Source of the DNA: Rhizobium sp. NFR07
Lineage (GTDB): Bacteria; Pseudomonadota; Alphaproteobacteria; Rhizobiales; Rhizobiaceae
DNA: 64,000 bases
Direction: 5' to 3'
Assembly: GCF_900111905.1 (NCBI RefSeq)
Contig: NZ_FOKM01000005.1
Coordinates: 310,001-374,000, forward strand
In this document: positions 27,660-36,994 of the stretch, in pieces
How positions within the stretch are numbered: position 1 is the first letter of the stretch
How the letters are laid out: the number at the start of each line of letters is the position of its first letter
The notes under the pieces: model-generated
The model's input: only the letters and a program-made list of their open reading frames with translations
Databases searched by the model: none
What the model was told of the DNA's origin: nothing
Made by a program: the position numbers and the translations under genes

Positions 27660-27922
27660 TTTGAACGCCGATGCGCCGAATTGCGGCAGACGCCGAACCG
27701 ATGCTGTGCAGGCCGGGCTGATCACCAACCGCTAATTCTCCACTCCAGATTGATCACGACATGTCGCCCCACGACGAGCGACGGCCTTCGGCTGCGGGTG
27801 TGTTCGAGAGAAAGCCAGTCTGAGGCAAGCAAGCGGAGGTAGAGCACGTCGTACATTGGCGCGATTCGACCTCGCTCGAGAATCGATGCCTTTTTCAGCT
27901 ATCGAGGAGGAGTATTTTTTTC
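27660..27922 (+). promoter_or_regulatory. Leader region of the octapeptide-repeat gene
   Basis: There is no gene here. A 6-bp inverted repeat CGATTC (27863-27868) / GAATCG (27881-27886) and the ribosome site GAGGAGGAG (27904-27912), followed by a T7 run, precede the start at 27923. I see no clear promoter boxes. Confidence 0.4.
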
Positions 27923-30900
27923 ATGACGACCACCATTCCTTCCCTCAGCACCATTCAGATCAAATCCCTTTCTTCATCCGCCATTGCAGCCTGGACCACC
28001 GAAGACGTAAAAGCGCTTTCTTCGTCCCAGATCGCCGCCCTCTCCTCGACGCAGGTGAAGGCCCTGTCCGCCGGCAACGTCGCCACGCTTTCCACGTCGC
28101 AGATCTCCTCCATCGCGTCACGAGCCGTTGTCGGATTGAGCCTCGACCAGATCGCCACCCTTTCGGCGGAAAAGATCGCCGGCATGGGCTCACTGCAGGT
28201 CGGCGCCCTGACCACGTCCCAGCTGAACGGTTTCAGCGTGGAGCAGGTGGAAGCACTGACCCCGGCACAGATTGCCAAAATGAGCTCCGCGCAGATCGGC
28301 GCGCTTTCGCCGGAGGATCTCGCCACCTTCTCCCGTGACGATATCGCGGCAATCTCTCCCTCCGCGGTCCGCGGCCTCACCACAAGCCAGTTGGCGATGC
28401 TGACGAGCCAGCAGATCGGGGCGATGAAGCCGACCCAGATTTCCGCCATGTCGACGACGCAGGTGGCCGCACTCTCGACCGAACAGCTCGGCGCCTGGAA
28501 CGCTACGCAGATCGCTGCCTTGACGGCGACCCAGGTATCCGGCCTCACGTCCGCCGCTGTCGAAGCCCTCACTCCCAACCAGATTGCCGCCATCAGCGCC
28601 AAGGCAATCGGCGGCCTGACGAGCGCCCATATGATGGCGCTGAGCAGCGAGCAGGCCGGAGCGCTGACCACGACGCAGATCGCCGCCCTCACCGCCCGCC
28701 AGATGACGGCGATCAGCGAGACGACCCTGGCCGCCTTCTCGCCGTCGAAAATGGCGTCGATCAGTGCTCTCGCCCTGTCCAGCATACCGGCCGGCAAGAT
28801 TGCCGATCTGACGCCGGAACAGGTCGCGGCGCTGACGCCGACCCAGATCAAGGCGCTGAAACCGGCGCAGATCAGCGCCATGACCACCGCCCAGACGGCC
28901 GCGCTCACCACGACGCAGCTTGCCGTTCTGACCTCCTCTCAGCTCGCAGCCTTCGCGCCGGCCAATGTCTCCGGCTTCACCAATCAGCAGCTTGCCGGCA
29001 TCAATCCCAAGGCCACGTCCGGCCTGACGACCGCACAGATCGGCGCGCTGAGCACATCGCAGATCACAGCCTTCACCACGGCGCAGGTCGCTGTCCTGAC
29101 GGCCAAGCAGACCACGGCGATGAGCCTAGAGCAGCTGAACGCGCTCTCGCCCACCCAGATCGCGGCACTGACGCCTTCGGCCATTGCCGGCCTGTCGGCG
29201 CAGGCGACCGCCAGCCTGACCCTGGAGCAGACCGCGGCGCTGACGCTCGCGCAGCTGACAGCGATGAAGTCCCCGCAGTTCAGCGCACTGACACCTGAGC
29301 AGGTGGACATTCTGAAGCCGGCACAGATCGGTGCCCTCAACGCATCGCAGATCGGTGCATTGCCGCCGGAAAGCCTGACGGCGTTTTCGCCGGCACAGAT
29401 TTCGTCGATCAGCACCAAGGGCATAGCCGGCCTGACGGCGGCACAGCTGGCGATACTGGATCCCAGCCAGATCGGCGCCCTGACGACGGCGCAGATGGGC
29501 GCGCTCAGCGCCAGGCAGACGGTAACGCTCACCCCTGCCCAGGCTGAATCGCTTTCTCCCACGCAGATCGGCGCCATCACCCCGACCGCCATCGCGGGAG
29601 TGACGCCGGAAACGATCGCCTCCCTGACATCGGAGCAGATCGCGGCGCTGAAACCGACCCAGATTTCCGTTCTGAAGCCCGCTCAGGTCGCCGCATTGAC
29701 CGACGTCCAGCTTACGGCGCTGACCACGAGCCAGATCGGCAGCCTCAGCGCCGCGCAGGTCGCGACGATCACGCCCGAGAAGCTCGCTGCTCTCAGCGGA
29801 ACGCAGATCGCCGCCTTGAGCACCAAGGCCATTGCAGGCCTGACCAAGGATCAGATTACCTCACTCGATCCCAATCAGGTGGACGCCTTCACCAAGGCGC
29901 AGATCGGTGCGCTGACGCTCGCCCAGGTTTCCGCGCTCACCGCCGAGGCGCTCGCGACCTTCTCGCCGGAAGAGATGGCGGCAATCAACGCCAAGACGAT
30001 ACCGGGCATACCGCTCGAGAATGTCCCGACATTGAGCGACGATCAGGTCGCCGCCCTGACCAACGCCCAGATCACGGCCCTGACGCCGTCCCAGATCGCC
30101 GCGATGACGCCATCCCAGACGGCAAGCCTGACAGCTGCCCAGATCAAGCTCTTCAGCGCCAGCCAGGCCGCGGCAATCACCGTAGCGAACCTTGAGGTCA
30201 TGTCGGGCGACCAGATCGCCGCCTTGAGCACCAAGGCCGTGGCCGGTTTCTCCACCACGCAGATCGCCGCCCTCAGCACGGAACAGGCCGAGGCCCTGAC
30301 CTCGGCGCAGGTCGGCGTTCTCACATCGGCCCAGCTTGCGGTGCTGACGCCCGAGGAGCTGGCGACATTCACGACACAGGACATCGCCGCGATCAACGCC
30401 AAGGCGATTGCCGGCCTGTCGCCGGAAAGCATCGCCGCCCTGTCGTCCGCACAGATCGCAGCGCTGACCTCGACACAGGTCGCGGCGCTCTCCGCCGACC
30501 AGATCGACACATTCACTCCGATCCAGACGGAAGCCCTGAGCTCGGCGCAGATCAAGGCGCTCACCGCGGCTCAGGTGGCAGCCCTGTCGACGGACAGCCT
30601 GGCCAAGCTTACTCCGGACCAGATCGGCGCCATCAGCGCGAAGGGCATTTCCGGACTGACCAGCGCCCAGATCACGTCGCTGAGCCTCGCTCAGGCGGAG
30701 GCCCTGACGAGCACGCAGATCGGCGGCCTCACCTCGTCCCAGATTGCGGCGCTTACGGCGGACGAACTGGCGACATTCACGCCGGAAGAGGTTGCCGCGA
30801 TCGGCACCGGCGCCCTGGCCGGCTTGACCGCGGAGAACATCGCCGGCCTTACGATCGCCCAGACTTCCGCTCTGAACGCCGCACAGATCGGCGCGCTCAC

Positions 30901-32581
30901 GTCGGCCCAGTTGCAGGCGCTGACCCTTCCGCAGGTCCAGGCTCTTTCGACGACGCAGATCGCGGCGCTCACAAAGACACAGATCGGCGCCCTGCCTGTG
31001 TCTTCCGTCGGCGGGTTTTCCTCCGAACAGCTTGCCGCCATCACGGCTGCGGGAATAACCGGGCTGACGGGCGACCAGATCAAGGGACTGGCGCCGAGCC
31101 AGATCGATGCCCTCTCCTCCACCCAGCTCGCGTCCCTCACCGCCACACAGGTCGGCGCGCTGACACCGGTGCAACTTGCAACATTCTCGGCAGCCGAGAT
31201 CGCGATGCTGACACCCGCGGCCCTGGCCGGAATGGCTCCGGAGACTTTCCAGTCGATGTCCGGCGAGCAGCTTGCCGCGATCACCACCGCGCAGGTCGCT
31301 GTCCTGACCTCGGCGCAGCTCACTGCGCTGAGCCCGACGCAATTCTCGCTGCTGACGACGGCACAGGTCGGCGCGCTGACGGGAACACAGATCGCGAGCC
31401 TGCCGTCGGATCGCATTGCCGCCCTGTCCTCCGAACAGATTACGGCGCTCAGCGCCAGCGCGCTGGCGGGCCTGACGCCGGACCAGGTCGGTCTGCTTTC
31501 ATCCGCACAGCTCAATGCGCTGACCAATGCGCAGGTCGCCGCACTGACCTCGAAGCAGACACCGGCCCTCACGGTGGAAAAGATGTCGTCGCTCACGCCG
31601 GCCAAGATAGCCGCGCTCAGCCCGGCCGCCCTCGCCGAGCTGAAGCCCTCGACCATAGCAGGGCTTTCGCTTGAGCAGATCGGCGCCCTGACGACCGCCC
31701 AGATAGCATCGTTAAAGCCGGCACAGATTGCGGCGCTGACCCCGACGCAATTCGGTGCGCTCACCACGACCCAGGTCGCGGCCTTGACCGGCACCCAGAT
31801 CGCCGGCCTCTCGACGGACAGGATCGCAAGCCTGACGGTGGCGCAGATCGGCGCACTTGGCGCGACGGCGATTTCGAGCCTGACCGCCAGCCAGATTTCC
31901 GCCTTCAGCCCGGCCCAGATCGGCACGTTCACGACAGCTCAGGTGGCCGCGTTCACGGCGACCCAGGTCGCAGCGCTCGACCCGGATGATATCGACCAGC
32001 TGACGCCGGCCCATATCGCAGCGATCAGTGCCACCGCGATGACCGGCATGTCGCCGGTAACGCTGGCGACGCTCGATGCCGAGCAGACGACCGCCCTGAC
32101 CGCGGCACAGGTCGCAAACTTCAGCTTCTATCAGATCCAGGGGCTGAACGACCTCCAGGTGGGCGTGTTGACCGGCACGCAGATCGGCGCGTTCAACCCG
32201 ATCCAGATCGCGGCCTTCGGTACCGACAAGCTGGCGCTGCTTTCACCGGAAGCGGTGGCGGCCTTCAGCGCGAAATCCATCGTCGGTCTCACCACCGCCC
32301 AGGTTTCGGCACTGACGCCCGCACAGGCGGCGGCCCTGACCTCCGCACAGGTCGCGGCGCTGAATTCCTCGCAGATCGCCGTTCTCAGCACGACACAACT
32401 GGCCCAGTTCTCGCCGACCGACATAGCCTCGATCAGCACCGCCGCCTTGCCGGGCCTGTCCACCACGCAGATCAAGGCGTTCAGCAAGGCTCAGCTGCAG
32501 GCCATAACGCCGACGCAGATGCAGGCGATGAATTCCGAACAGATCGCCGCCATGGCCTCTGCCTACGAGGCGTCTTCCTGA
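27923..32581 (+). CDS. Giant octapeptide-repeat protein, function unknown
   Basis: The 1552-residue protein is made almost solely of one octapeptide, roughly [AG]-L-[ST]-x-x-Q-[IVL]-[AGST]: 6 leading residues, 193 octads with no insertion or deletion, and 2 final residues. Composition is extreme: Ala, Thr, Ser, Leu, Gln and Ile dominate, and there is very little charge or aromatic content (Trp only in octads 3 and 24). No signal peptide or membrane helix is seen. The [ST]-x-x-[QE] core resembles a helix capping box, but a beta-solenoid is equally possible. Synonymous codons differ widely between octads, so the array is old and held by selection. I do not recognise a named family. It is convergent with the M50-HlyD-TolC operon and may be its client or partner (inference). 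GAGGAGGAG lies ten bases before the start. Confidence 0.85.
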   Translation: MTTTIPSLSTIQIKSLSSSAIAAWTTEDVKALSSSQIAALSSTQVKALSAGNVATLSTSQISSIASRAVVGLSLDQIATLSAEKIAGMGSLQVGALTTSQLNGFSVEQVEALTPAQIAKMSSAQIGALSPEDLATFSRDDIAAISPSAVRGLTTSQLAMLTSQQIGAMKPTQISAMSTTQVAALSTEQLGAWNATQIAALTATQVSGLTSAAVEALTPNQIAAISAKAIGGLTSAHMMALSSEQAGALTTTQIAALTARQMTAISETTLAAFSPSKMASISALALSSIPAGKIADLTPEQVAALTPTQIKALKPAQISAMTTAQTAALTTTQLAVLTSSQLAAFAPANVSGFTNQQLAGINPKATSGLTTAQIGALSTSQITAFTTAQVAVLTAKQTTAMSLEQLNALSPTQIAALTPSAIAGLSAQATASLTLEQTAALTLAQLTAMKSPQFSALTPEQVDILKPAQIGALNASQIGALPPESLTAFSPAQISSISTKGIAGLTAAQLAILDPSQIGALTTAQMGALSARQTVTLTPAQAESLSPTQIGAITPTAIAGVTPETIASLTSEQIAALKPTQISVLKPAQVAALTDVQLTALTTSQIGSLSAAQVATITPEKLAALSGTQIAALSTKAIAGLTKDQITSLDPNQVDAFTKAQIGALTLAQVSALTAEALATFSPEEMAAINAKTIPGIPLENVPTLSDDQVAALTNAQITALTPSQIAAMTPSQTASLTAAQIKLFSASQAAAITVANLEVMSGDQIAALSTKAVAGFSTTQIAALSTEQAEALTSAQVGVLTSAQLAVLTPEELATFTTQDIAAINAKAIAGLSPESIAALSSAQIAALTSTQVAALSADQIDTFTPIQTEALSSAQIKALTAAQVAALSTDSLAKLTPDQIGAISAKGISGLTSAQITSLSLAQAEALTSTQIGGLTSSQIAALTADELATFTPEEVAAIGTGALAGLTAENIAGLTIAQTSALNAAQIGALTSAQLQALTLPQVQALSTTQIAALTKTQIGALPVSSVGGFSSEQLAAITAAGITGLTGDQIKGLAPSQIDALSSTQLASLTATQVGALTPVQLATFSAAEIAMLTPAALAGMAPETFQSMSGEQLAAITTAQVAVLTSAQLTALSPTQFSLLTTAQVGALTGTQIASLPSDRIAALSSEQITALSASALAGLTPDQVGLLSSAQLNALTNAQVAALTSKQTPALTVEKMSSLTPAKIAALSPAALAELKPSTIAGLSLEQIGALTTAQIASLKPAQIAALTPTQFGALTTTQVAALTGTQIAGLSTDRIASLTVAQIGALGATAISSLTASQISAFSPAQIGTFTTAQVAAFTATQVAALDPDDIDQLTPAHIAAISATAMTGMSPVTLATLDAEQTTALTAAQVANFSFYQIQGLNDLQVGVLTGTQIGAFNPIQIAAFGTDKLALLSPEAVAAFSAKSIVGLTTAQVSALTPAQAAALTSAQVAALNSSQIAVLSTTQLAQFSPTDIASISTAALPGLSTTQIKAFSKAQLQAITPTQMQAMNSEQIAAMASAYEASS
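27941..32572 (+). repeat. 193 tandem octapeptide units (24 bp each) with a 7/10-octad super-period
   Basis: Counting octads from SLSTIQIK as 1, a marker octad starting GL/GM/GV/GI/GF (or a variant), preceded by an AINAKAIA-like octad, occurs at 29, 36, 46, 53, 63, 70, 80, 87, 97, 104, 114, 121, 131, 138, 148, 155, 165, 172, 182 and 189. The spacing alternates strictly 7, 10, 7, 10. The unit is 17 octads (136 residues, 408 bp), 9.4 copies, from 28613 to 32453. Earlier markers at 9 and 19 are spaced by 10. Confidence 0.9.
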
Positions 32582-32605
32582 TAGAGAGACGTGTCCGCCT
32601 GCCAG

Positions 32606-32628
32606 GGCGGGCGCTTCAGAAGCCCGCC
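32606..32628. terminator. GC-rich hairpin at the convergent gene ends
   Basis: GGCGGGC (32606-32612) / GCCCGCC (32622-32628) with a 9-nt loop lies between the octad gene stop and the last codons of the M50 gene. No T tract is seen; it is a plausible but weak shared terminator. Confidence 0.4.
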
Positions 32629-34838
32629 TCGCGGAACAGCACCATCAGCACACGGCGCCAGGCGCGGGCCGCAAGGCTGACGCCATCGCCGTCGAGCAGG
32701 AGCACGCCCTGGACCGATCGGCCGGGCGCGAAGGTCTCGTTAGCGACCCTGGCCATCACCGCGTACTGAGCGGTGATCGGCACGAACCTCTGCCGCTTGC
32801 CCGCGGCAGCCGACGCCGCGGACGGATGGACAGCGATCGCCCCATGATAATGCGAGGTCAGTTGCGGCACGTCGATTTCCTGTGCGCCCGTCTCGGCGAT
32901 CGCGAGCAGCGTGACGGGCGACTTTGACAGCGAGAGATCGTCCGGGATGAACCAGCCCGACGCGTTTGCCGCAAGTCTCGTGCTGTCGTTACCCGCCACA
33001 TAACCGCGCGCGATCGAGCCCGCACCGGCTGACAGGAACACGACCTGTTCGCCACGCCCGACCCATTGTCCGGGCAGGACTTCCGGATTGACATCGGTGA
33101 TCGTGCCGTCGAATGGTGCGGTGACGACGAGCGCTGCCCGCCTTTCCTCCAGCCCCTGCCGCCTGGCCAGGAGGCCATTGAGCTCACTGGCTATGCTGCT
33201 GCGCTGTGCGAGATCCTCGGCATTGGCAACGATGCGCGCGAGCCTCAACCGCGCAAGCTCGATCTCGACATCGACGATCCCGATTTCCTCGCCGATCTCG
33301 GGCGCATCGATGACGAATAGCATGTCGCCGGTCTTGACCTTCTGCCCGGCCGTAACCTCGATCTTTTCGACCCTCCCGGGCTCCCTTGGATAGAACCGCG
33401 CGAACTGCTGCGGATAGATCACGGCCGGTGCCGAGATCCGTGTCGAGATCGGCAGGAAGGCAAGGACCAGAAGCACGAGGAGGATTGACGCCGTCACATA
33501 GGTCCGACGGCTTCTGACGATATCGCTGCGCATGGCCCACCACTCCTTCACTTCCATGATGACGGGGCGAAGAATGAAAAATCCGATTTCCACGATAAAC
33601 AGCAGGATGCCGATGAGCTTGATCGTGAAGTGATAGACGAGAAGCGCGATGCCGAGATAGAGCGTTATCCGGTAGATCGCGGTTGCTATCGCATAGAGTG
33701 TCAGGATCACGTCAAGCCGCGGTGGAAACGCTTCCGGCGCCGGATAGCCGGGACGGAACAGAAGCTCGCGCAGCCGCCACCGCATGTGGCGAAAACCGCG
33801 AGGCTGGAGATTTTCGACGCCGAGCAGGTCCGCGAGGATGTAGTAGCCGTCAAACCGCATGAACGGATTGAGATTGACCAGCAGGCTCAACACCACGCCG
33901 GTTGCCGCCAGAACGAAGATCGCGCTTCGTAACGGGCCATCCGGCACGAAGGCCCAGGCGAGCAGGGCGTAAGCGGCGACAGTCAGCTCCACCAGCATGC
34001 CGGCGGAATCGATCCTGAGCCGCTGCCAGCGCGATTTCAGCTTCCAGGCATCACTGACATCCGTATAGAGCAGCGGCACCATGACCATGAAGGCGACGCC
34101 CATGGTCGGGATGCGGCAGCCGAAGCGATGCGCCACATAGGCATGACCCAGCTCGTGCAGGCACTTGATGAAAACGACCGACAGGATCGAAATCGTCGCG
34201 CCTTCCCAGGAAAAGACGAAGGGGAAGGTGCCGACAAAGGCATCCCATTGGCGCGAGACGAGATAGAGGCCGGCGAGACCGACGATCGCCGAGATGAACC
34301 AGAACGCCTTGCTGAAAAGGAAGGCGACGTGAGGCCAGGAGTTGCGGATGAACCGCTCGGGCCTGACCAGCGGGATCTTGAAGAACAGGTAGTTGTGAAT
34401 GAGCCGCATGAACCAGGAATGGCGCTGCTGTGCCTTCTGGTGGAGAGCCCGCCACGCACCGCGGGTCGGCTGCACCAGCAGCAGGTTATGCTCCAGCATG
34501 CGCACGACCGTGCCGATATCCTCGACCGTCAGGCGATTGCCGAAGCGGCTGTCGATAATCTTCAGGAGGTTGCCAACCGTGCCGCCGATCCGCCAGGAAC
34601 TTAAAACCTGGAACATTTCATAGGTGATGCGGAAGAAGCGGTTGCGGATCGGATCGAACACGACCCAGGTCGGTGCGCCGGAATAGCTCGCGCCGACCCG
34701 CATGATCTGCAGATCCTCGCGCAGCGCCGGCAGCGGCGCGTCGCGAGGCTGGATCATCTGCGGCTGGCCGACTTGCGACTGGCTGGTTTGAGACTGTCCG
34801 ATCTGCGGCTGGCCGATCTGCGGTTGGGGGATCTTCAT
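32616..34838 (-). CDS. PqqD-like / M50 site-2 zinc protease / HlyD fusion membrane protein
   Basis: The 740-residue product begins with a Gln/Pro/Gly tandem stretch (QPQIGQPQIGQSQ, residues 5-30). Next comes a PqqD-like region (LREDLQIMRVGASYSGAPTW near 39-58, FDPIRNRFFRITYEMFQVLS). The M50 membrane protease core has HELGHAYVAHRFG near residue 224 and NLNPFMRFDGYYILADLLG near 313, so the zinc ligands HExxH and Asp are intact. A second helical bundle is followed by a HlyD/biotin-lipoyl adaptor part (residues about 460-740: PREPGRVEKIEVTAGQKVKT, VTAPFDGTITDVNPEVLPG). It belongs to the 'putative peptide zinc metalloprotease' group. It is last in an operon with two adaptors and a TolC-like gene, and overlaps the gene before by 4 bp. 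Role in export or processing of the giant protein is inferred. Confidence 0.85.
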   Translation of the reverse strand: MKIPQPQIGQPQIGQSQTSQSQVGQPQMIQPRDAPLPALREDLQIMRVGASYSGAPTWVVFDPIRNRFFRITYEMFQVLSSWRIGGTVGNLLKIIDSRFGNRLTVEDIGTVVRMLEHNLLLVQPTRGAWRALHQKAQQRHSWFMRLIHNYLFFKIPLVRPERFIRNSWPHVAFLFSKAFWFISAIVGLAGLYLVSRQWDAFVGTFPFVFSWEGATISILSVVFIKCLHELGHAYVAHRFGCRIPTMGVAFMVMVPLLYTDVSDAWKLKSRWQRLRIDSAGMLVELTVAAYALLAWAFVPDGPLRSAIFVLAATGVVLSLLVNLNPFMRFDGYYILADLLGVENLQPRGFRHMRWRLRELLFRPGYPAPEAFPPRLDVILTLYAIATAIYRITLYLGIALLVYHFTIKLIGILLFIVEIGFFILRPVIMEVKEWWAMRSDIVRSRRTYVTASILLVLLVLAFLPISTRISAPAVIYPQQFARFYPREPGRVEKIEVTAGQKVKTGDMLFVIDAPEIGEEIGIVDVEIELARLRLARIVANAEDLAQRSSIASELNGLLARRQGLEERRAALVVTAPFDGTITDVNPEVLPGQWVGRGEQVVFLSAGAGSIARGYVAGNDSTRLAANASGWFIPDDLSLSKSPVTLLAIAETGAQEIDVPQLTSHYHGAIAVHPSAASAAAGKRQRFVPITAQYAVMARVANETFAPGRSVQGVLLLDGDGVSLAARAWRRVLMVLFREAGF

Positions 34839-36220
34839 AGGCCGAACCGCTGGCGGATGACGGAGATCGGCTTGCGGAACAGGTAATAGGCAAGCGCCAC
34901 CTTCTGTCCGCTGATCTGCGCCGTGCCGCGGATCCCGAGCCGCATGCCGTGTGGCTGCTCGTCGAGCCTTGCATAGATGCGATAGGCCAGAATATCGCCT
35001 TCGATCAGCCGCGCCTCGAAGGATGCGGCGACCACCTCGGCGCTGGCCGGCTTGAGCGGATCGGAATCGAGGAAGGCCCGCACCTTGGCGCCGGGCGCGA
35101 CGGCAATCGCGTCTGCGGCAGGCACGTCGATCCTGAGCTGCATGCGCGTCGGATCAGCCACCTCCATGACCCGCTCGCCGGTCGTCACCGGCCTGCCGAT
35201 CCAGTCACGCCGGTCGGTATAGATGGCGATACCGTCGGAAGGCGCCCGCACATCGGAGCGCTGCAGCATGTCGCGGGCATAGTCGCGCTTGGCGGCGGCG
35301 ACCGTCAGTTCGCTGCGGGTAATGGCAAGATCGGCGCGCAGTTTGGGATCGGATACCGCACCTTGCGTGACCTGCATCAGCTTGGCTTCGGCGACGCGCA
35401 CATCCTGCTCGGCGACCGCCAGTTCGTTGCGCAGCGTCACATCCGACATCTTCAACAGCGGATCACCCTGTTTCACCGCCTGGTCCGGATTGACCGCAAT
35501 GCTCTCGATGACGCCGTCCATGGGCGCCGCGATGATGCGTGGTGCGATCGGTGCGACTTCGACCGGCGCCAGAACCATCATCGGTACGGGATAAAAGCCG
35601 AGCGCTACGGTTGCCAGGGCAGCAGCGGCGATGAACGGCTTGATCTTGATGCGGCGCTTCAGCCTGCGTTCGCCGGCAAGGGCCGCCCAGGCGTGGGAAT
35701 AGGTCTCGGACAGCCGCCGGGCGATCAGCAGGTCCTGTTCGTTCCACGGCACGTCGCGGGCAAGCAGCATGCCGCCGAACACCGTACCGCCGCGCAGCTT
35801 GAAGGGAAGCCAGGCGATGAAACCATAGGGAAAGTCCTTGTGCTCCTCGTCACCCGGCGGGCAGAAGGCGGGCAGCGCAAAATCAAGGGCTGATCCGAGC
35901 CCCTTCTCGCTGCGGGAAATCCCCTTCACGATCGCCTCGATCCAGCGGATGCGCGGCGAGTTCCTGTCGACGCTGCCGACCGAGGTGACCGCCCTCACCA
36001 GAAGGTTTTCGTTTCGCCCGGCCAGCACGAAGACCTGCCGGCACTTGGCGATGCGGATCGTCTCGTTGGCGATGAGGAAGGCAAGCTCGCCGACCGTCTG
36101 CGCCTGCCTCGCTTCAGCTTCCACCCTCAGGAGGAGATCATAGGCTTTCACTGCCCCGCCCGCATCCGGAACCGGGGCTCCCTGGGATGGTCTGGCCGTA
36201 AGCTTGACGTCTCGAGCCAT
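34835..36220 (-). CDS. GAF-like domain / membrane anchor / HlyD adaptor protein
   Basis: The 461-residue product has a cytosolic N-terminal domain (about residues 25-185; AYDLLLRVEAEARQAQTVGE, IRIAKCRQVFVLAGRNENLL, GGTVFGGMLLARDVPWNEQD) with a GAF-like pattern. A basic stretch (RRLKRRIKIK) and one transmembrane helix (FIAAAALATVALGFYPV, about 197-213) follow. The periplasmic HlyD-type adaptor has a lipoyl-like hairpin (APMDGVIESIAVNPDQAVKQ, VRAPSDGIAIYTDRRDWIG). A sensory-looking domain on an export adaptor is uncommon and could gate export. The start is 3 bp after the stop of the periplasmic HlyD gene; its end overlaps the M50 gene. Confidence 0.82.
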   Translation of the reverse strand: MARDVKLTARPSQGAPVPDAGGAVKAYDLLLRVEAEARQAQTVGELAFLIANETIRIAKCRQVFVLAGRNENLLVRAVTSVGSVDRNSPRIRWIEAIVKGISRSEKGLGSALDFALPAFCPPGDEEHKDFPYGFIAWLPFKLRGGTVFGGMLLARDVPWNEQDLLIARRLSETYSHAWAALAGERRLKRRIKIKPFIAAAALATVALGFYPVPMMVLAPVEVAPIAPRIIAAPMDGVIESIAVNPDQAVKQGDPLLKMSDVTLRNELAVAEQDVRVAEAKLMQVTQGAVSDPKLRADLAITRSELTVAAAKRDYARDMLQRSDVRAPSDGIAIYTDRRDWIGRPVTTGERVMEVADPTRMQLRIDVPAADAIAVAPGAKVRAFLDSDPLKPASAEVVAASFEARLIEGDILAYRIYARLDEQPHGMRLGIRGTAQISGQKVALAYYLFRKPISVIRQRFGL

Positions 36221-36223
36221 GCT

Positions 36224-36979
36224 TTATCCCCCCGATGCGGGGTTGAATTCGGTCGGGCCGCTCATGCCCGGGAGAATGCCTATCGTATCGTCCGAAAACC
36301 GCCCCGTCACCTTCACGGTCTGGCTGACGGGATCGACAATGGCCGCGATCCGGACGACCTCGGCCTGTTTCTTCTCGCCGGTCTCGTCGATGGTGATCGA
36401 GAACCGGCTGCCGGGTTTCAACCAGCGAAGCCAGCTGGACGGCAGCAGTGCCTCGATTTCAAGCTCGCCCTCGCTGACGATCTGCATCAATGGCTGATTG
36501 GGTTCGGGGATTTCATGTTCATGCGCCCGCATGAAGGCGATCCGCCCGTCATAGGGAGCCCGGACGACGCAGCGCGACATCTTGCTCTGGTAGGCTTCCA
36601 GTTCTGCCGCGGCCTGATCCATCTTGGCACGCGCCATGTCGACTTCGAAGGCACCGACCGCCTTGGATCGCGCCAGCCTCGCGGTATTTTCCTGCGTGAT
36701 GCGTTCCGCCCTCAGCACGGCTTCGGCGGATTTCACCTGCGCTGCAAGATCGGCACAGTTAAAGGCGACGAGCACGTCACCCTTGGAAAAATGCTGCCCC
36801 TCCCGGAAAGGGAGGGATGCAATGGGAAAGATCAGGTCGGTCCCGATCATCGCCTCGTTCACCGACTTGACGATGCCGCGCAGGGCTTCTCCGCCCCCCT
36901 GCGCATATAGTGACCCGGGACTCGCGGACGCTGCCAGAAGCACCGCAAGAACCAGTCCCTTTCCATCGCATGCTTGCAC
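36224..36979 (-). CDS. Periplasmic HlyD-family adaptor
   Basis: The 251-residue product has a Sec signal peptide (GLVLAVLLAASASPGSLYAQ). The adaptor core has the lipoyl half-motifs (SLPFREGQHFSKGDVLVAFN near 52-71, VVRAPYDGRIAFMRAHEHEI near 138-157), a helical hairpin between them, and a beta-barrel end. No cytosolic or membrane segment remains after cleavage, so it probably bridges the inner-membrane proteins and the TolC-like channel. The start is GTG at 36979 with GAAGGAG at proper spacing. Second gene of the operon, 15 bp after the TolC-like gene. Confidence 0.85.
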   Translation of the reverse strand: MQACDGKGLVLAVLLAASASPGSLYAQGGGEALRGIVKSVNEAMIGTDLIFPIASLPFREGQHFSKGDVLVAFNCADLAAQVKSAEAVLRAERITQENTARLARSKAVGAFEVDMARAKMDQAAAELEAYQSKMSRCVVRAPYDGRIAFMRAHEHEIPEPNQPLMQIVSEGELEIEALLPSSWLRWLKPGSRFSITIDETGEKKQAEVVRIAAIVDPVSQTVKVTGRFSDDTIGILPGMSGPTEFNPASGG

Positions 36980-36994
36980 GTCGCACTCCTTCGC

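Noticed and set aside
27941-32572. CRISPR-like regular array
   Set aside because: The 24-bp period is coding, in frame, without spacers and with synonymous variation between units.
27941-32572. TAL-effector-like repeats because of LTPEQ motifs
   Set aside because: The period is 8, not 33-35 residues, and there is no variable di-residue or nuclear/transport signature; the resemblance is limited to a short helix-start motif.
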